Origin: Streptomyces sp. NBC_00376
Lineage (GTDB): Bacteria; Actinomycetota; Actinomycetes; Streptomycetales; Streptomycetaceae
Assembly (NCBI RefSeq): GCF_036077095.1
Contig: NZ_CP107960.1
Span: forward strand, 558,001-622,000
Reading direction: 5' to 3'
DNA: 64,000 bases
The notes under the pieces were generated by a model. That model saw only the letters and a program-made list of their open reading frames with translations. It searched no databases and had not been told where the DNA came from. This document shows, piece after piece, positions 36,211 to 46,600 of the stretch. Position 1 is the first letter of the stretch. Every line of letters begins with the position of its first letter. The position numbers were made by a program, and so were the translations under genes.

Positions 36211-37266
36211 TCAGAGTTCGACGAGTACCTTGCCCCGGTTGGCCCCGCTGTCCCGGTAGAGGCTCCGGTAGGCGTCCGGGATGTTCTCGAAGCCGTGGTG
36301 GAGGGTGTGTCGGCAGCGCACCTTGCCCCGCCGGACCAGGCCGCCGAGCTCGTCGTGGAGCGCGCGCCAGTTCGGTTCGGTGAACCATTCCAGCGAGAAG
36401 ATCCCCCGTACGTGTGCGCGCGGGAACATGATGTAGGGCAGCAGTCGCGGTCCCGTGACGTCGCGGCCCACCTGGGTGGCCCACTGCCAGCACACGGCCA
36501 CCTGGCTGTCGATGTTGAGCATGGAGAACACGGCGTCGGTGACGGTCCCGCCCAGATTGTCGAAATACTTGTCGACGCCGTCCGGCGCGGCCCACAGCAG
36601 CGCGTCCCGTACCGCCTCGCTGTTGTCCCCGTGGCGGTAGACGACGACCGCGTCGAACCCCAGCTCGTCGAGGTAGTCCGCCTTCTCCGGCGTCGATGTG
36701 GTGCCCACCACCCTGGCCCCCGCGAGCTTGGCCAGCTGGCCGACCAGCGAGCCGACGGAACCGGAGGCGCCGCTGATCACGACGGTGTCCCCCGGGCGGA
36801 TCGACATGAACTTGGTCAGGGTGCCCCAGGCGGTCATGCCGGGGCCGCCCATCACGCCGAGCGCGGTGGGCAGCGGCAGCACGTCGTCGTACCAGTCGGG
36901 GTCCAGGCGGCGGAAGGCCGGGAAAACCATCGGGAACGTGCCGGTCTGCCAGGGGGTGGCGGCGCCGTTGCTGACGAGATGGGTGCGCCAGCCGCCGAAC
37001 CCCTGCACCAGGTCACCGGGGCGGTGGGCGGCGAGCGGACCCGATTCCAGCACTTCCATGATCGAGTCGGCGCCCATGTGCGCACCGAGCGGGGTGTCCA
37101 GCGCGATGCCCTGGAGGTAGGGGTCCACCGATACGTAGCGCGTCCTCAGGAGCATCTCGTCCGGGGCGAGTTCGGTGTCGATCTCCTCCTCGATCTCGCC
37201 GTAGATCCGCTCGACGTCGGGGATGCCCTCGATGTGCTCGCGCACCACCCATTTCCTGGCCCTCAT
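36211..37266 (-). CDS. ftdE: Medium-chain NADP-dependent reductase of the PTM cluster
   Basis: A 351-residue zinc-free alcohol-dehydrogenase-like reductase. The N-terminal GroES-like domain has TRYVSVDPYLQGI and the cofactor motif VISGASGSVGSLVGQLAKLAG follows near residue 165; no zinc-ligand Cys cluster is present. In ikarugamycin (IkaC) and HSAF/frontalamide pathways the homologous enzyme makes a reductive ring closure of the tetramate macrolactam. ATG at 37266 overlaps the stop of the preceding gene by four bases (ATGA), so it is coupled to it. Confidence 0.9.
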   Translation of the reverse strand: MRARKWVVREHIEGIPDVERIYGEIEEEIDTELAPDEMLLRTRYVSVDPYLQGIALDTPLGAHMGADSIMEVLESGPLAAHRPGDLVQGFGGWRTHLVSNGAATPWQTGTFPMVFPAFRRLDPDWYDDVLPLPTALGVMGGPGMTAWGTLTKFMSIRPGDTVVISGASGSVGSLVGQLAKLAGARVVGTTSTPEKADYLDELGFDAVVVYRHGDNSEAVRDALLWAAPDGVDKYFDNLGGTVTDAVFSMLNIDSQVAVCWQWATQVGRDVTGPRLLPYIMFPRAHVRGIFSLEWFTEPNWRALHDELGGLVRRGKVRCRHTLHHGFENIPDAYRSLYRDSGANRGKVLVEL

Positions 37267-39011
37267 CCCGCTACCTCTCTCCCGACGGGGGCCGGTCGGC
37301 CCTCCGTGAGGGGCCGCGGCACCGGCCGGGGCCCCACCTCGATGACCCGGTGGGTCGGTGACGGACCGCTTTCGTCGATGGACGCGGTGAACGCGCGGCC
37401 GTCGTCGCGGCAGATGAACTGCATGACGTGCCGGCCTGCCGCCGCCGCGCGGATCAGGCCGCCGGTGGTCGCCCATACGCCGGACTGGTAGAAGTTCCGC
37501 AGCCCCGGCAGGCCGGGGCCGTGCCGTTTCACGAGCTTCTCCAGCGTTTCGCCGCTCTCCACGAACGGCTGCCAGCCAAGGACCGTGCCGTCGTAGTTGC
37601 CCGTGTAGCGGACCTGGGTGAGCGGGCTGGACACGTCACGGACGGCGATCGCGTCGGCGATGCCGGGGTGCTGCCGTTCCAGGAACGCGACTAGTGTCTC
37701 GCGGGCCCGGCGCTTGGCCGTGTAGTAGCCGCGGCCGTGGCGCACCGGGAGCGTGTGCAGCTCCTGCCCGCCCCGGCGGCGGGTCACCTGTTCCGGGCCT
37801 TCGTCCAGTGCGCGCCAGGGGGCGATGTCGCAGAAGTAGGTGACGTACGCGACGCTCGTCCCGGGTGGGGAGAGCTCGGGGTAGTGCTGATTGCGGAACT
37901 GGACGTTGATGCTGGGGTGCCGGATGCCGGTCAGTGCGGCCGCTTCCGTCTCGTCGAGCAGGTAGGTGGTGCAGGGGTCGGCGTCGGGGAAGTCGCGGCG
38001 CAGGCCGAGGAACAGCGTGAAGTAGCCGGGGAACACCATGCCGGGTTCCCGGATGGTGCGGGTGTAGAGGCGCCGGTACTCCTCGTTGAGGTAGCGGCCC
38101 TTCAGCAGGTCCATCATGGTGGTGCGTCCGTCGCAGGCCGAGACGATGATGTCGGCGCGCAGTTCACGGCCGTCGCTGAGCCGCACCCCGACCGCTCGGT
38201 CGTCCTCGACCAGTACTTCCTCGACCTTGGCGTTGTAGGTCACTTCGCCGCCGAGCGCGCGGTAGCGCTGCTCGATCGACTCGGCCAGCCCGAGCGAGCC
38301 TCCTTCGGGGACGCCCGCGGAGAGGTTGGCGTGTGAGGCGAGCTGGAAGTGGAACGGCAGTACGGGGAACGCCGGATGCTTCTCGTACAGGATGAAGTTG
38401 AACGCCTCGCGCAGCAGGGGGTCCTTGAACCGCGCCGAGAAGTCGGTCATCAGCACGCCGATGGATTTGCGCACGACGTTGAAGTACGGGATGAACGAGG
38501 CCAGCATGCGCCAGCGTTCCGTCGTCGGCATCAGTCCTACCGGTCTGAGGAACGGGTAGACGGCCAGGCATTTGCGGAAGGCGCGCAGTTGCTTGCAGAA
38601 GTTCCTGATCAGGGCCGAGTCGGCGGGCGAGAGCTCGGTGAGGTGGGCCTGGAGCCGGTCGGGGTCGGAGTAGAAGTACACGGCCCGGCCGCAGCGGCCG
38701 CGCACGACGTTGAACACGTCGAAGTGCCGGATCTCCTTGCCCTGCAACGCGCCGAGCTCCAGCCAGATCTGGTGCATCTCGTTGCCGGGACCGCTGCCCA
38801 GGAGCCAGCTGACGCAGGGGTCCAGTCTGAAGTCGCCCCGGTCCCAGGCCGTGCAGCAGCCGCCGGGCAGTTCATGCATCTCCAGGACATGGGTCCGGTA
38901 GCCGTTCATCCGGGCGTAGCACCCGGTGGACAGCCCGCCCAGCCCTGCGCCGATGATGATCATCGACTCTCGTTCGGAACGCGGCATGAACCTGTTCTCC
39001 TCGGTGCTCAT
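37263..39011 (-). CDS. ftdD: Phytoene-desaturase-like FAD enzyme of the PTM cluster (second copy)
   Basis: A 582-residue flavoprotein of the CrtI-like class. FAD motif SMIIIGAGLGGLSTGCYARMNG starts near residue 16, followed by HELPGGCCTAWDRGDFRLDPCVSWLLG, and the C-terminal GVWATTGGLIRAAAAGRHVMQF is the second FAD contact. In PTM pathways such enzymes form the carbocycles from the linear polyene tetramate. It is related along its length to the next gene upstream (ftdC), so the pair is an old duplication. ATG 39011 overlaps the ftdC stop by four bases. The last ~60 residues are a Pro/Arg-rich tail. Confidence 0.9.
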   Translation of the reverse strand: MSTEENRFMPRSERESMIIIGAGLGGLSTGCYARMNGYRTHVLEMHELPGGCCTAWDRGDFRLDPCVSWLLGSGPGNEMHQIWLELGALQGKEIRHFDVFNVVRGRCGRAVYFYSDPDRLQAHLTELSPADSALIRNFCKQLRAFRKCLAVYPFLRPVGLMPTTERWRMLASFIPYFNVVRKSIGVLMTDFSARFKDPLLREAFNFILYEKHPAFPVLPFHFQLASHANLSAGVPEGGSLGLAESIEQRYRALGGEVTYNAKVEEVLVEDDRAVGVRLSDGRELRADIIVSACDGRTTMMDLLKGRYLNEEYRRLYTRTIREPGMVFPGYFTLFLGLRRDFPDADPCTTYLLDETEAAALTGIRHPSINVQFRNQHYPELSPPGTSVAYVTYFCDIAPWRALDEGPEQVTRRRGGQELHTLPVRHGRGYYTAKRRARETLVAFLERQHPGIADAIAVRDVSSPLTQVRYTGNYDGTVLGWQPFVESGETLEKLVKRHGPGLPGLRNFYQSGVWATTGGLIRAAAAGRHVMQFICRDDGRAFTASIDESGPSPTHRVIEVGPRPVPRPLTEGRPAPVGREVAG

Positions 39012-40690
39012 GTGCGGGTGTCACCACGCATGGACCAGTTGTCGAGCTGGGGCAGTCGGCCCAGCTTTCCCGGATGCCAGGGGTCGGTGCCTCGGCTCTC
39101 GGTTGCCGTGAACCCGCGTCCCAGCTCGTCGCAGAGGTACTGGACGACGAAGCGCCCGGTGGACGCGGCACGGATCAGTCCGCCCATGCCGACCCACTGA
39201 CCGGCCATCGAGAATCCGCGCAGGCCCGGCAGGCGCATGCGGTCCTTGCCAACCAGCTTGGCCGCGATGTCGTCGGCCTCGGAGAACGCCTTCCAGGCCA
39301 GGATGGAACCGTCGTGGTTGCCGGTGTAGCGCCGGGTCGTCGCCGGGGAGGCGACATCGACCAGCTCGATGCGCTCGCCCGTGCCCGGCAGCCGGCGTTC
39401 CAGGAACCTCCTGACGAAGTCGGCCACTTGGCGCTTCTTCTCCCGGTATTCCTTGCGGTCGGCAGCGCGCAGTTCCTTCCAGTACGTGAAGTCGCTGAAG
39501 TAGGTGCAGTGGATGACCGATCTTCCGGGCGGCGCGAATCCGTCCGAGTAGTCGGAGCGCATCTGCACCACCACGCTGCTCTGCAGTGCGCCGGGCAGCT
39601 GCTCCGCGTCCTGCGGGTCGAGCAGGTAGGTGGTGCTGTGGGCCCGGTCGGGGCCCAGCTCGCCCCTGACTCCGACGAAGGCGGAGACCACCGCGGGGAA
39701 CAGCGTGCCGGGGCGGTGCAGCAGTTCGTCGTAGAGCTTGTCGATCCGCGGTCCGGTGTACCGGCCCTGCAGGAGACCGTGGATCGTGGTGTGGCCGTCG
39801 CAGGCCGCGACGACGTGGTCGGCGTAGTACCGCCTGCCGTTGCGCAGCTCGATCCCGACGGCGCGCCCGTCCTCGACCAGGATCCGTTCGACGCGCGCCC
39901 GGTAGCTGATCTCGCCGCCGAGGCCGGTGTAGCGTTCCTCGATCGACCGGGCCAGACCGAGCGAACCTCCTTGCGGGAAACCGGCGTTGTCGTGGTGGGC
40001 GCCGGCCATGTTGAACAGGTACGGCAGGAGCGGAAAGCCCTCCGGATCCTGGAAGAAGATGTTGCGGAACGCCCTGCGGAGCAAGGGGTCCTGGAACCGG
40101 TCGGCGAATTCGTGCATCGGCGTGGCCGCGGTGCGCCAGAACAGGCGGAACGCGGGCAGCACGGTGCGCAGCAGCGCCGCTCTCTCCCTTACGGTGCGCA
40201 GGGCGGGGGCGGTCAGGAACGGGTACAGCTCGATGTCGGTGAACCGGCGCAGATCACGGCAGAAGGAACGGATCAGCCGGGCGTCGGCGGGCGAGATTCC
40301 CAGCAGGTGGTGTTCCAGCCGGTCCGGGTCGTTGTAGAAGGTCACCGAGCGCCCGTTCTCGTCGACCACCCGGTTGAACATCTCGAAGTTGGTGATGGTC
40401 TTGCCGTCGAGCGCGCCCAGTTCGCGCCACACCTGGTTGGCTTCGTTGCCGGTGGCCGTGCCGATCAGCCATTCGATGCAGTAGTCGAAGATGTAGCCGT
40501 CGCGCGACCAGGCCGTGCAGCAGCCGCCGGGCAGCACATGCTTCTCGAAGATGCGCGAGCGCATCCCGTTCATCTGCGCGTAGCACCCGGTGGACATTCC
40601 CGCGACGCCGGCGCCGATCACGATGACCCGGGGGCTGCTGTCCTTCTCCCGGCCGGGAACACTCCAGTCGTCCTCCGTCTCATCGGCCAT
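39008..40690 (-). CDS. ftdC: Phytoene-desaturase-like FAD enzyme of the PTM cluster (first copy)
   Basis: A 560-residue CrtI-like flavoprotein. FAD motif RVIVIGAGVAGMSTGCYAQMNG near residue 21, HVLPGGCCTAWSRDGYIFDYCIEWLIG, and the C-terminal SMAGQWVGMGGLIRAASTGRFVVQY. Its family members catalyse the first reductive cyclisations of the PTM polyene. The start overlaps the end of ftdB by 11 bases, and its own stop overlaps the ftdD start, so ftdB-ftdC-ftdD-ftdE are one translationally coupled string. Confidence 0.9.
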   Translation of the reverse strand: MADETEDDWSVPGREKDSSPRVIVIGAGVAGMSTGCYAQMNGMRSRIFEKHVLPGGCCTAWSRDGYIFDYCIEWLIGTATGNEANQVWRELGALDGKTITNFEMFNRVVDENGRSVTFYNDPDRLEHHLLGISPADARLIRSFCRDLRRFTDIELYPFLTAPALRTVRERAALLRTVLPAFRLFWRTAATPMHEFADRFQDPLLRRAFRNIFFQDPEGFPLLPYLFNMAGAHHDNAGFPQGGSLGLARSIEERYTGLGGEISYRARVERILVEDGRAVGIELRNGRRYYADHVVAACDGHTTIHGLLQGRYTGPRIDKLYDELLHRPGTLFPAVVSAFVGVRGELGPDRAHSTTYLLDPQDAEQLPGALQSSVVVQMRSDYSDGFAPPGRSVIHCTYFSDFTYWKELRAADRKEYREKKRQVADFVRRFLERRLPGTGERIELVDVASPATTRRYTGNHDGSILAWKAFSEADDIAAKLVGKDRMRLPGLRGFSMAGQWVGMGGLIRAASTGRFVVQYLCDELGRGFTATESRGTDPWHPGKLGRLPQLDNWSMRGDTRT

Positions 40691-43600
40691 CGGCGCCGCC
40701 CTCCTGGAGGATGCCGCGCACCAGCTCGGCGTTGCGGGCCGCGTGCTTGGGGTCGAGCATGTCGGCGTGGATCCCGGAGCCGCGCAGCAGGGCGGTGGCC
40801 GTGGTCGAGCTGCCGTGCCAGGTGCCGGACTCGCCGGCGGCGTAGAGTGCCGTCTTCTCCTGGTCGGTGATCACACTGACGGTCGCGGACACCGTGCCGA
40901 GGTTCGGTGTGCGCCCGCAGAAGGCCAGGTACTCCGCGGCGTGGTCGAGGGTCTCGCGGGCCACCGCGTCCGATCCGGTGTGCTTGCGCAGGTGCTCGGC
41001 CAGTTCCGCCTCGAAGAACTCGATGTGCTCGGGGCCTGGTTCGTACGGTTCGACGATGCGGTGCGAGTCCAGCACGATCACATGGGCGACTTCGCGTCCC
41101 CGGCTCTCCAGTTCCCTGGCCACTTCGAAGGCGAGGTTGCCGCCGAGCGAGTAGCCGAGCAGCAGGCATCGGCCCTCGGGCCGGTGCGACTCGACGAGGT
41201 CGGCGTAGCGGGCCACCTTGTCGGCACCGGGGACGTAGTTGAAGGCGATCAGCCGGTACTCGGGCAGTGCGGTGGCGAACCCCCGGTAGACGAGTCCATG
41301 GCCGCCCGCCGGCGGGAAACAGAACACGGTCTGCTCCCGCTCGCTGTTGAAGCTGAGGCAGGGCAGGTCGTCGGCGATCGATCCGGTCGCCAGGCGTTCC
41401 AGCGTCGCGGCCATCCCGTGCAGGGTCGTGACCCGGTACAGCAGGCTGACGGGGATGCCAACGCCGAATTCCTTGCGCAGCCGGTGGATCAGCTCGATCA
41501 GTTTGATGGAGCTGCCGCCGGCCTCGAAGAACTCCTGTGTCAGGCCTGCCCTCTCCAGTCCGAGCAGTTCCTCCCAGTGCCGGGCCATGCTCAGCTCGAA
41601 GGGTGTGCGCGGCGTCTCCTCGGGTTCGTCGTCCGCGTCGAACCGGGGCGTCGGCAGGGTGGTGGGGTCGACCTTGCCGTTGGCGGTCAGCGGCAGTTGC
41701 GGCAGTACGACGAAGTGTGCCGGAACCATGTACGCGGGCAGCCGCTCCCCGAGGTACCGGCGCAGCGCGCGCCGGTCCGGTGCGGCCCCTCGGGCCGGGA
41801 CGCAGTAGGCGACGAGCACGTCCTCGCCGCGGGCGTCGGGGCGCACCGTGACGACCGTCCGGGCCAGCTCGGGCCGCTGGGCGAGGTGTGCCTCGATCTC
41901 GCCGATCTCGATCCGGTGGCCCCGGAGCTTGACCTGGTCGTCGACCCGGCCGAGCAGATGGACCCGGCCGTCCGCGTCCCAGCGTGCCGCGTCGCCGCTG
42001 CGGTAGAGGCGTACGGGGGCGGCGCCCGGCTCCCGGCTCAGGGTCCGGGTGACGAAGCGTCGGTCGGTCAGCTCGGGGTCGCCCGCGTAGCCGAGGGCGA
42101 CGCCTTCACCGCCGATCCACAGCTCGCCGGGCACACCGGGCGGCACCGGTTCGCCGTGCCGGTCGAGCACATGGAGCGTGCTGTTGCCCAGGGGCCGTCC
42201 GATCGGCACCGTCCGGCCGGGTTCCAGGTCGTCGACGGGGCCTTCGAAGAAGGCGCTGTCGATGGTCGCCTCGGTGACCCCGTAGGAGTTGATCAGTCGG
42301 GTCTGCGGCCCGCACAGGTCGTGCAGCCGTCGGTACTCCCCGGCTTTCCACACGTCGGACCCGACGACCAGCAGCCGCATGAAGTCCAGGCTCAGGTCCC
42401 GGCGTTCGCAGTGGTCCATGAGTCCGCGTACGACGGCGGGCACGAACTCCGCGCAGTCGACGCGCTCCCGGCGCATCGTGGTGTACAGGCGCTCGGTGTC
42501 GAAGAGCAGATCGCGGTCGACCAGCACCAGGCTGCCGCCGGAACACAGCGCCCGCACCACGTCGCCGGTGAAGACGTCGAACGACGGGGCGGCCATCTGA
42601 AGGTGTACCCGCACGTCGCGGTCCAGCCGGTATTCCTGGAGCCAGGCCGCGTAGGCCGAGGCGAGGTTGCGGTGGCTGACCCGCACGGCCTTGGGAAGGC
42701 CGGTCGAGCCGGAGGTGTGGATGACGTACGCGGCCGAGTCGGGTCCCGTCGGGTGCTCGGCGCCGGTCCCGCCCTCGCTCCGGCCGTCCGGCCCGTGGAC
42801 CGCGTCCGGGTGCGCCTCGCGCAGCTCCCGCAGCGTGAGGGTCAAGGCCGGCAGCCCTGCCATCCGGTCCCGGCAGGCGTCGTCCTCGACGACGACGAGG
42901 GTGGCGTCCGCGGCCCGGACGGCGTGGGCGGCGCGGTCGGCCGGATGGTCGGCCGGGATCGGGAGATAGGCACCCCCGGCCTTGAGGACCGCGAGCAGTG
43001 CGACGACGAGGTCGGGCGACTTCTCCATGCAGAGTGCCACCACCGACCCGGCACCGGCCCCGAGCGCGCGCAGTCGCCGGGCCAGCTCGTCCGAACCGTG
43101 GTCCAGTTCCGCGTACGTGAGCCGGCGCCCCGGCCCCTGGAGCGCCGGGGCCGTGATGGCCACGGCGTCCGGGCAGCGGGCGGCGGTCTCGCTGATCAGC
43201 CGGTGCACCGGGCGGAATCCGTCCGTCCCGCCCTCCCCCGCCGCCGGGGGCAGGGCGATGCGTCCGGTGCCGCTCCACTCGCTGATCAGCCGCTCGCGCT
43301 CCTGGGCGTCCAGCATCTCCAGCCGGGAGGTGGGCCGGTCCGCCGGGGCGCGGGTCATGCTGTCGAGCAGTGCGGTGTAGTGCGATGCCATCCGCCGCAT
43401 GGTCTCCGGCAGGAACAGGTCGGTGTTGTACTTCAGGACGCAGTGGAAACGGCGCTCCGCCTCGTCCTCGTAGACCGACAGCGTCACATCGAACTGTCCC
43501 TCCTCTTCGGGGAGTTCGATGTACTGGAGCCGGTAGCCGTACTTCTCGGTGGCGACCTTGTGGGTCAGCAGGATGAACATGGCCTGGAACACCGCGGAGC

Positions 43601-46600
43601 GGCTGGGGTCGTGCTGGAGCCCCAGTTCGTCGACCAGCAGCACGAAGGGGTACTCCTGGTTGTCCAGGCCGCCCAGCACCGTGGTGCGGACCTCTTGGAG
43701 CAGCCGGGCCACCGACGGGTCGCCGGACAGATCCGCGTGCAGCGGGAGCGGATTGACGAAATAGCCGTAGACGGAGGCGAAATCCTGCTCGGTCCGGCCG
43801 GTCACCGGGCTGCCGACGATGACCTGGTCCTGGCCGGAGTAGCGCTGCAACAGCAGGTAGTAGGCGCTGAGCAGCACCATGAAGGGGGTCACGTCGTGCT
43901 CGCGGGCCAGGGTGTGCACCCGGGCGCTCAGCTCGCCGTCCAGGACGAAGAACTCCGAGGCGCCATTGTGTGTCTGCACGGCGGGACGGGGCTTGTCGAC
44001 GGGCAGTTCCAGGGTCGGCACCTCGGCCGGCAGGTGCGAACGCCAGTAGTCGAGCATGCGCGGCGCCGCGGGTCCGGCCAGGAAGCGGTTCTGCGCGTTG
44101 AGGAAGTCCAGGTAGCGGGCGGTGACGGGCGGCAGCGAGGGGGCCTGCCCCTGGCGGAGCCCCTCGTACACCGCCAGGAGCTCCTCGATGAAGGTGAACG
44201 TCGAGATCGCGTCGGAGACGATGTGGTGCACCGCCTTCATGATCACCCAGCGGTCGGGGGCGCGCTTGAAGAGGCGGAAGCGGAAGAGCGGGTCGCTCTC
44301 CAGGTCGTACGGCTTTCGGTACTCGGCGACGATCGTGCGGTGGATGTCCTCCCACTCCTGGTCCTGCACGTCGAACAGTGCGACGTCCGGGCTCTGCTCC
44401 GGCGACACCTGTTGCAGCGGCACGCCGTCCACCGTGCGGAAGTTGGTGCGCAGGGCGGGGTGTCGTGCCACCATGCGGCGCACGGCCTCGAACATGCGGT
44501 CGGGATCGAGTGAGACCCGGACCTCGACCGCACCGCCGATGTTGTACGCGTAGCCCTCGGGGTTGAGCTGCCTGAGGAACCACAGGGCCTTCTGGTTCTG
44601 TGTCAGCGGGTGGCTGAGTTCGTCCTCGAACACCTCCACCTCGCCCGTGTCCGTTCCGCCGGCCTCGTGGGCGACCAACTCGGCCAGGGCGTCGTGGAGT
44701 TGCGTGATCAGTTCGGCGACCGGGGTGCCGCTCAGCAGTGCCACCACGGGCGGGGCGACGCCGAGCTCGGAGCTGATGCGGGCGCGCAGCTCCATCGCAA
44801 GGAGCGAGTCGAGCCCCAGTGCGTTGAGCCCGGCCTGCGGATCGACCCGGTCGGGGCCGGTCCGCAGCACCGAGGCGGTCAGTTCGACGAACCGTCCGGT
44901 CACCAGGGACAGGCGTTCCGCCGTGTCCGCGTGACGGAAGGTTTCGAGGATGCCCTCGCCCGGCCCGATGGCCGCCCTGGCGGGGGCCGCCGCCGCCAGC
45001 TCGGCGACCAGCCGGGGCGGTGAGGCGTACCAGGCCTGGAACACCGGCCAGTCGACGACCGTGGCGACGAGCAGCTGGGCGCGGTCCTGGCCGATGACGC
45101 GTTCCAGCACGGACATGCCGACGTCCGGTGCGAGCGAGCTCATCCCCCGGTTGTGGAGGTAGTGGTCGACGAGCCCCAGCTCCTCGATCATGCCGGTGGC
45201 CCAGGGGCCCCAGTCCACGCTCAGCCCCGGCAGCCCGCCTGCCCGGCGGTGCTGGGCCAGCGCGTCCAGGAACGCGTTGCCCGCGGCGTAGTTGGTCTGG
45301 CCCGCCGTGGTCAGCAGCGAGGCGATCGAGGCGAACAGCACGAAGTGGTCCAGCGGTTCGTCCCGCAGGTGGCGGTGGAGCAGGTGGGCACCGATGGCCT
45401 TGGGGTCGTGGGCCTCGGCGAACGTGCGGTGGTCCATGTCCTCGACGAGTGTGTCGCGGACCTGACCGGCGAGATGGAACACGCCGCGCACCGGCAGCGG
45501 ATCGGTGCGCCGGTGAGCGTCCAGCCAGGCCGTGAACGCGGCTTCGTCGGTGATGTCGAGCGGCGCCAGGACGACCCGTGCCCCGAGCGCCTCCAGTTCC
45601 TTGACGAAGGCGGTGGCACGGCCCGCAGCGGTGTCGGGGTCGAGCTCCCGCCAGGTGGAGCGCTCAGGCAGTGCGGTGCGTCCGATCAGGATCAGACTGC
45701 GCGCGCCACACCGGACGAGCGTCCGGCAGAGCAGTCGGCCGAGCGCTCCGAAGGCGCCGGTGACCAGGTAGTTCGCATCGGTGCGCAGTCGCAGTGGAAG
45801 GGGGTGTGTCAGTTGTTCGGCCCGTCGGATGCGGCTGGTCCGGCGGGCCGAACCACGGAGCGCGATCTCCTCCTCGTCGTCGGTGAGGAGTTCACGCAGC
45901 AGCGCACGGGCCTCGGCCCGGCACTCCTCGTCGCCCGGCACCCGGGGGCCCAGGTCGATCAGTTTGCCGGGGTGCGAGGTGAGCTCCTGGTGCCTGAGCA
46001 CCCGGCCCACTCCCCACGCCGGTGCTCCCAGCGGCTCGACGGTCTCGCCGGGCTCGACGTGCTGGGCGCCACGGGTCACGATGTGCAACCGGCCGGCCTT
46101 CCCGCGGCGGAGCAGCGTGCGGGCGAGCGCGATCAGCGAGTAGGCCCCGGCGGCGCTGGTCCGTACGAGGTCCTGCGCAGAGGCCTGGGCGAGCGAAGGC
46201 AGGTCGAGGTTCCACAGATGCACGATGGATCCGACGCTTCCCGCGCCGCCCGCGCCGCCGCTGTGCTCGCCGTCCCTGCCTTCGCCCAGGTCGGTGAACA
46301 GTCGCTCCAGGTCGGTGGCGGACCCCGGGACGACCGTGAACCCGTCGCCTTCGCCCCCTCGCCGGTACGTGTCGCCCGGACGCACCAGGTGGCAGCGCTC
46401 ACCCCGGGCGGCCAGCAGGGCGCTCAGGGCGTCGCCTACGCCCTGGCTGTCGGCGAACACCAGCCAGTCGCCGCCGGTGGGCTCGGTGAGGCGGCCTTCG
46501 GCGCCGGTGGCCGCGCCGTGTCCGGCCTCGTCCGTGGCGGGGTCGAAGGGGCTGTCGATCCAGGCGGTCTCGGCGAGCCATGAGTCGATCGTGCCGAGTC

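Noticed and set aside
40590..44513. A 1307-codon open frame on the plus strand opposite the PKS-NRPS gene
   Set aside because: It is the antisense shadow of ftdB, produced by GC-rich third positions; its translation has no recognisable motif.
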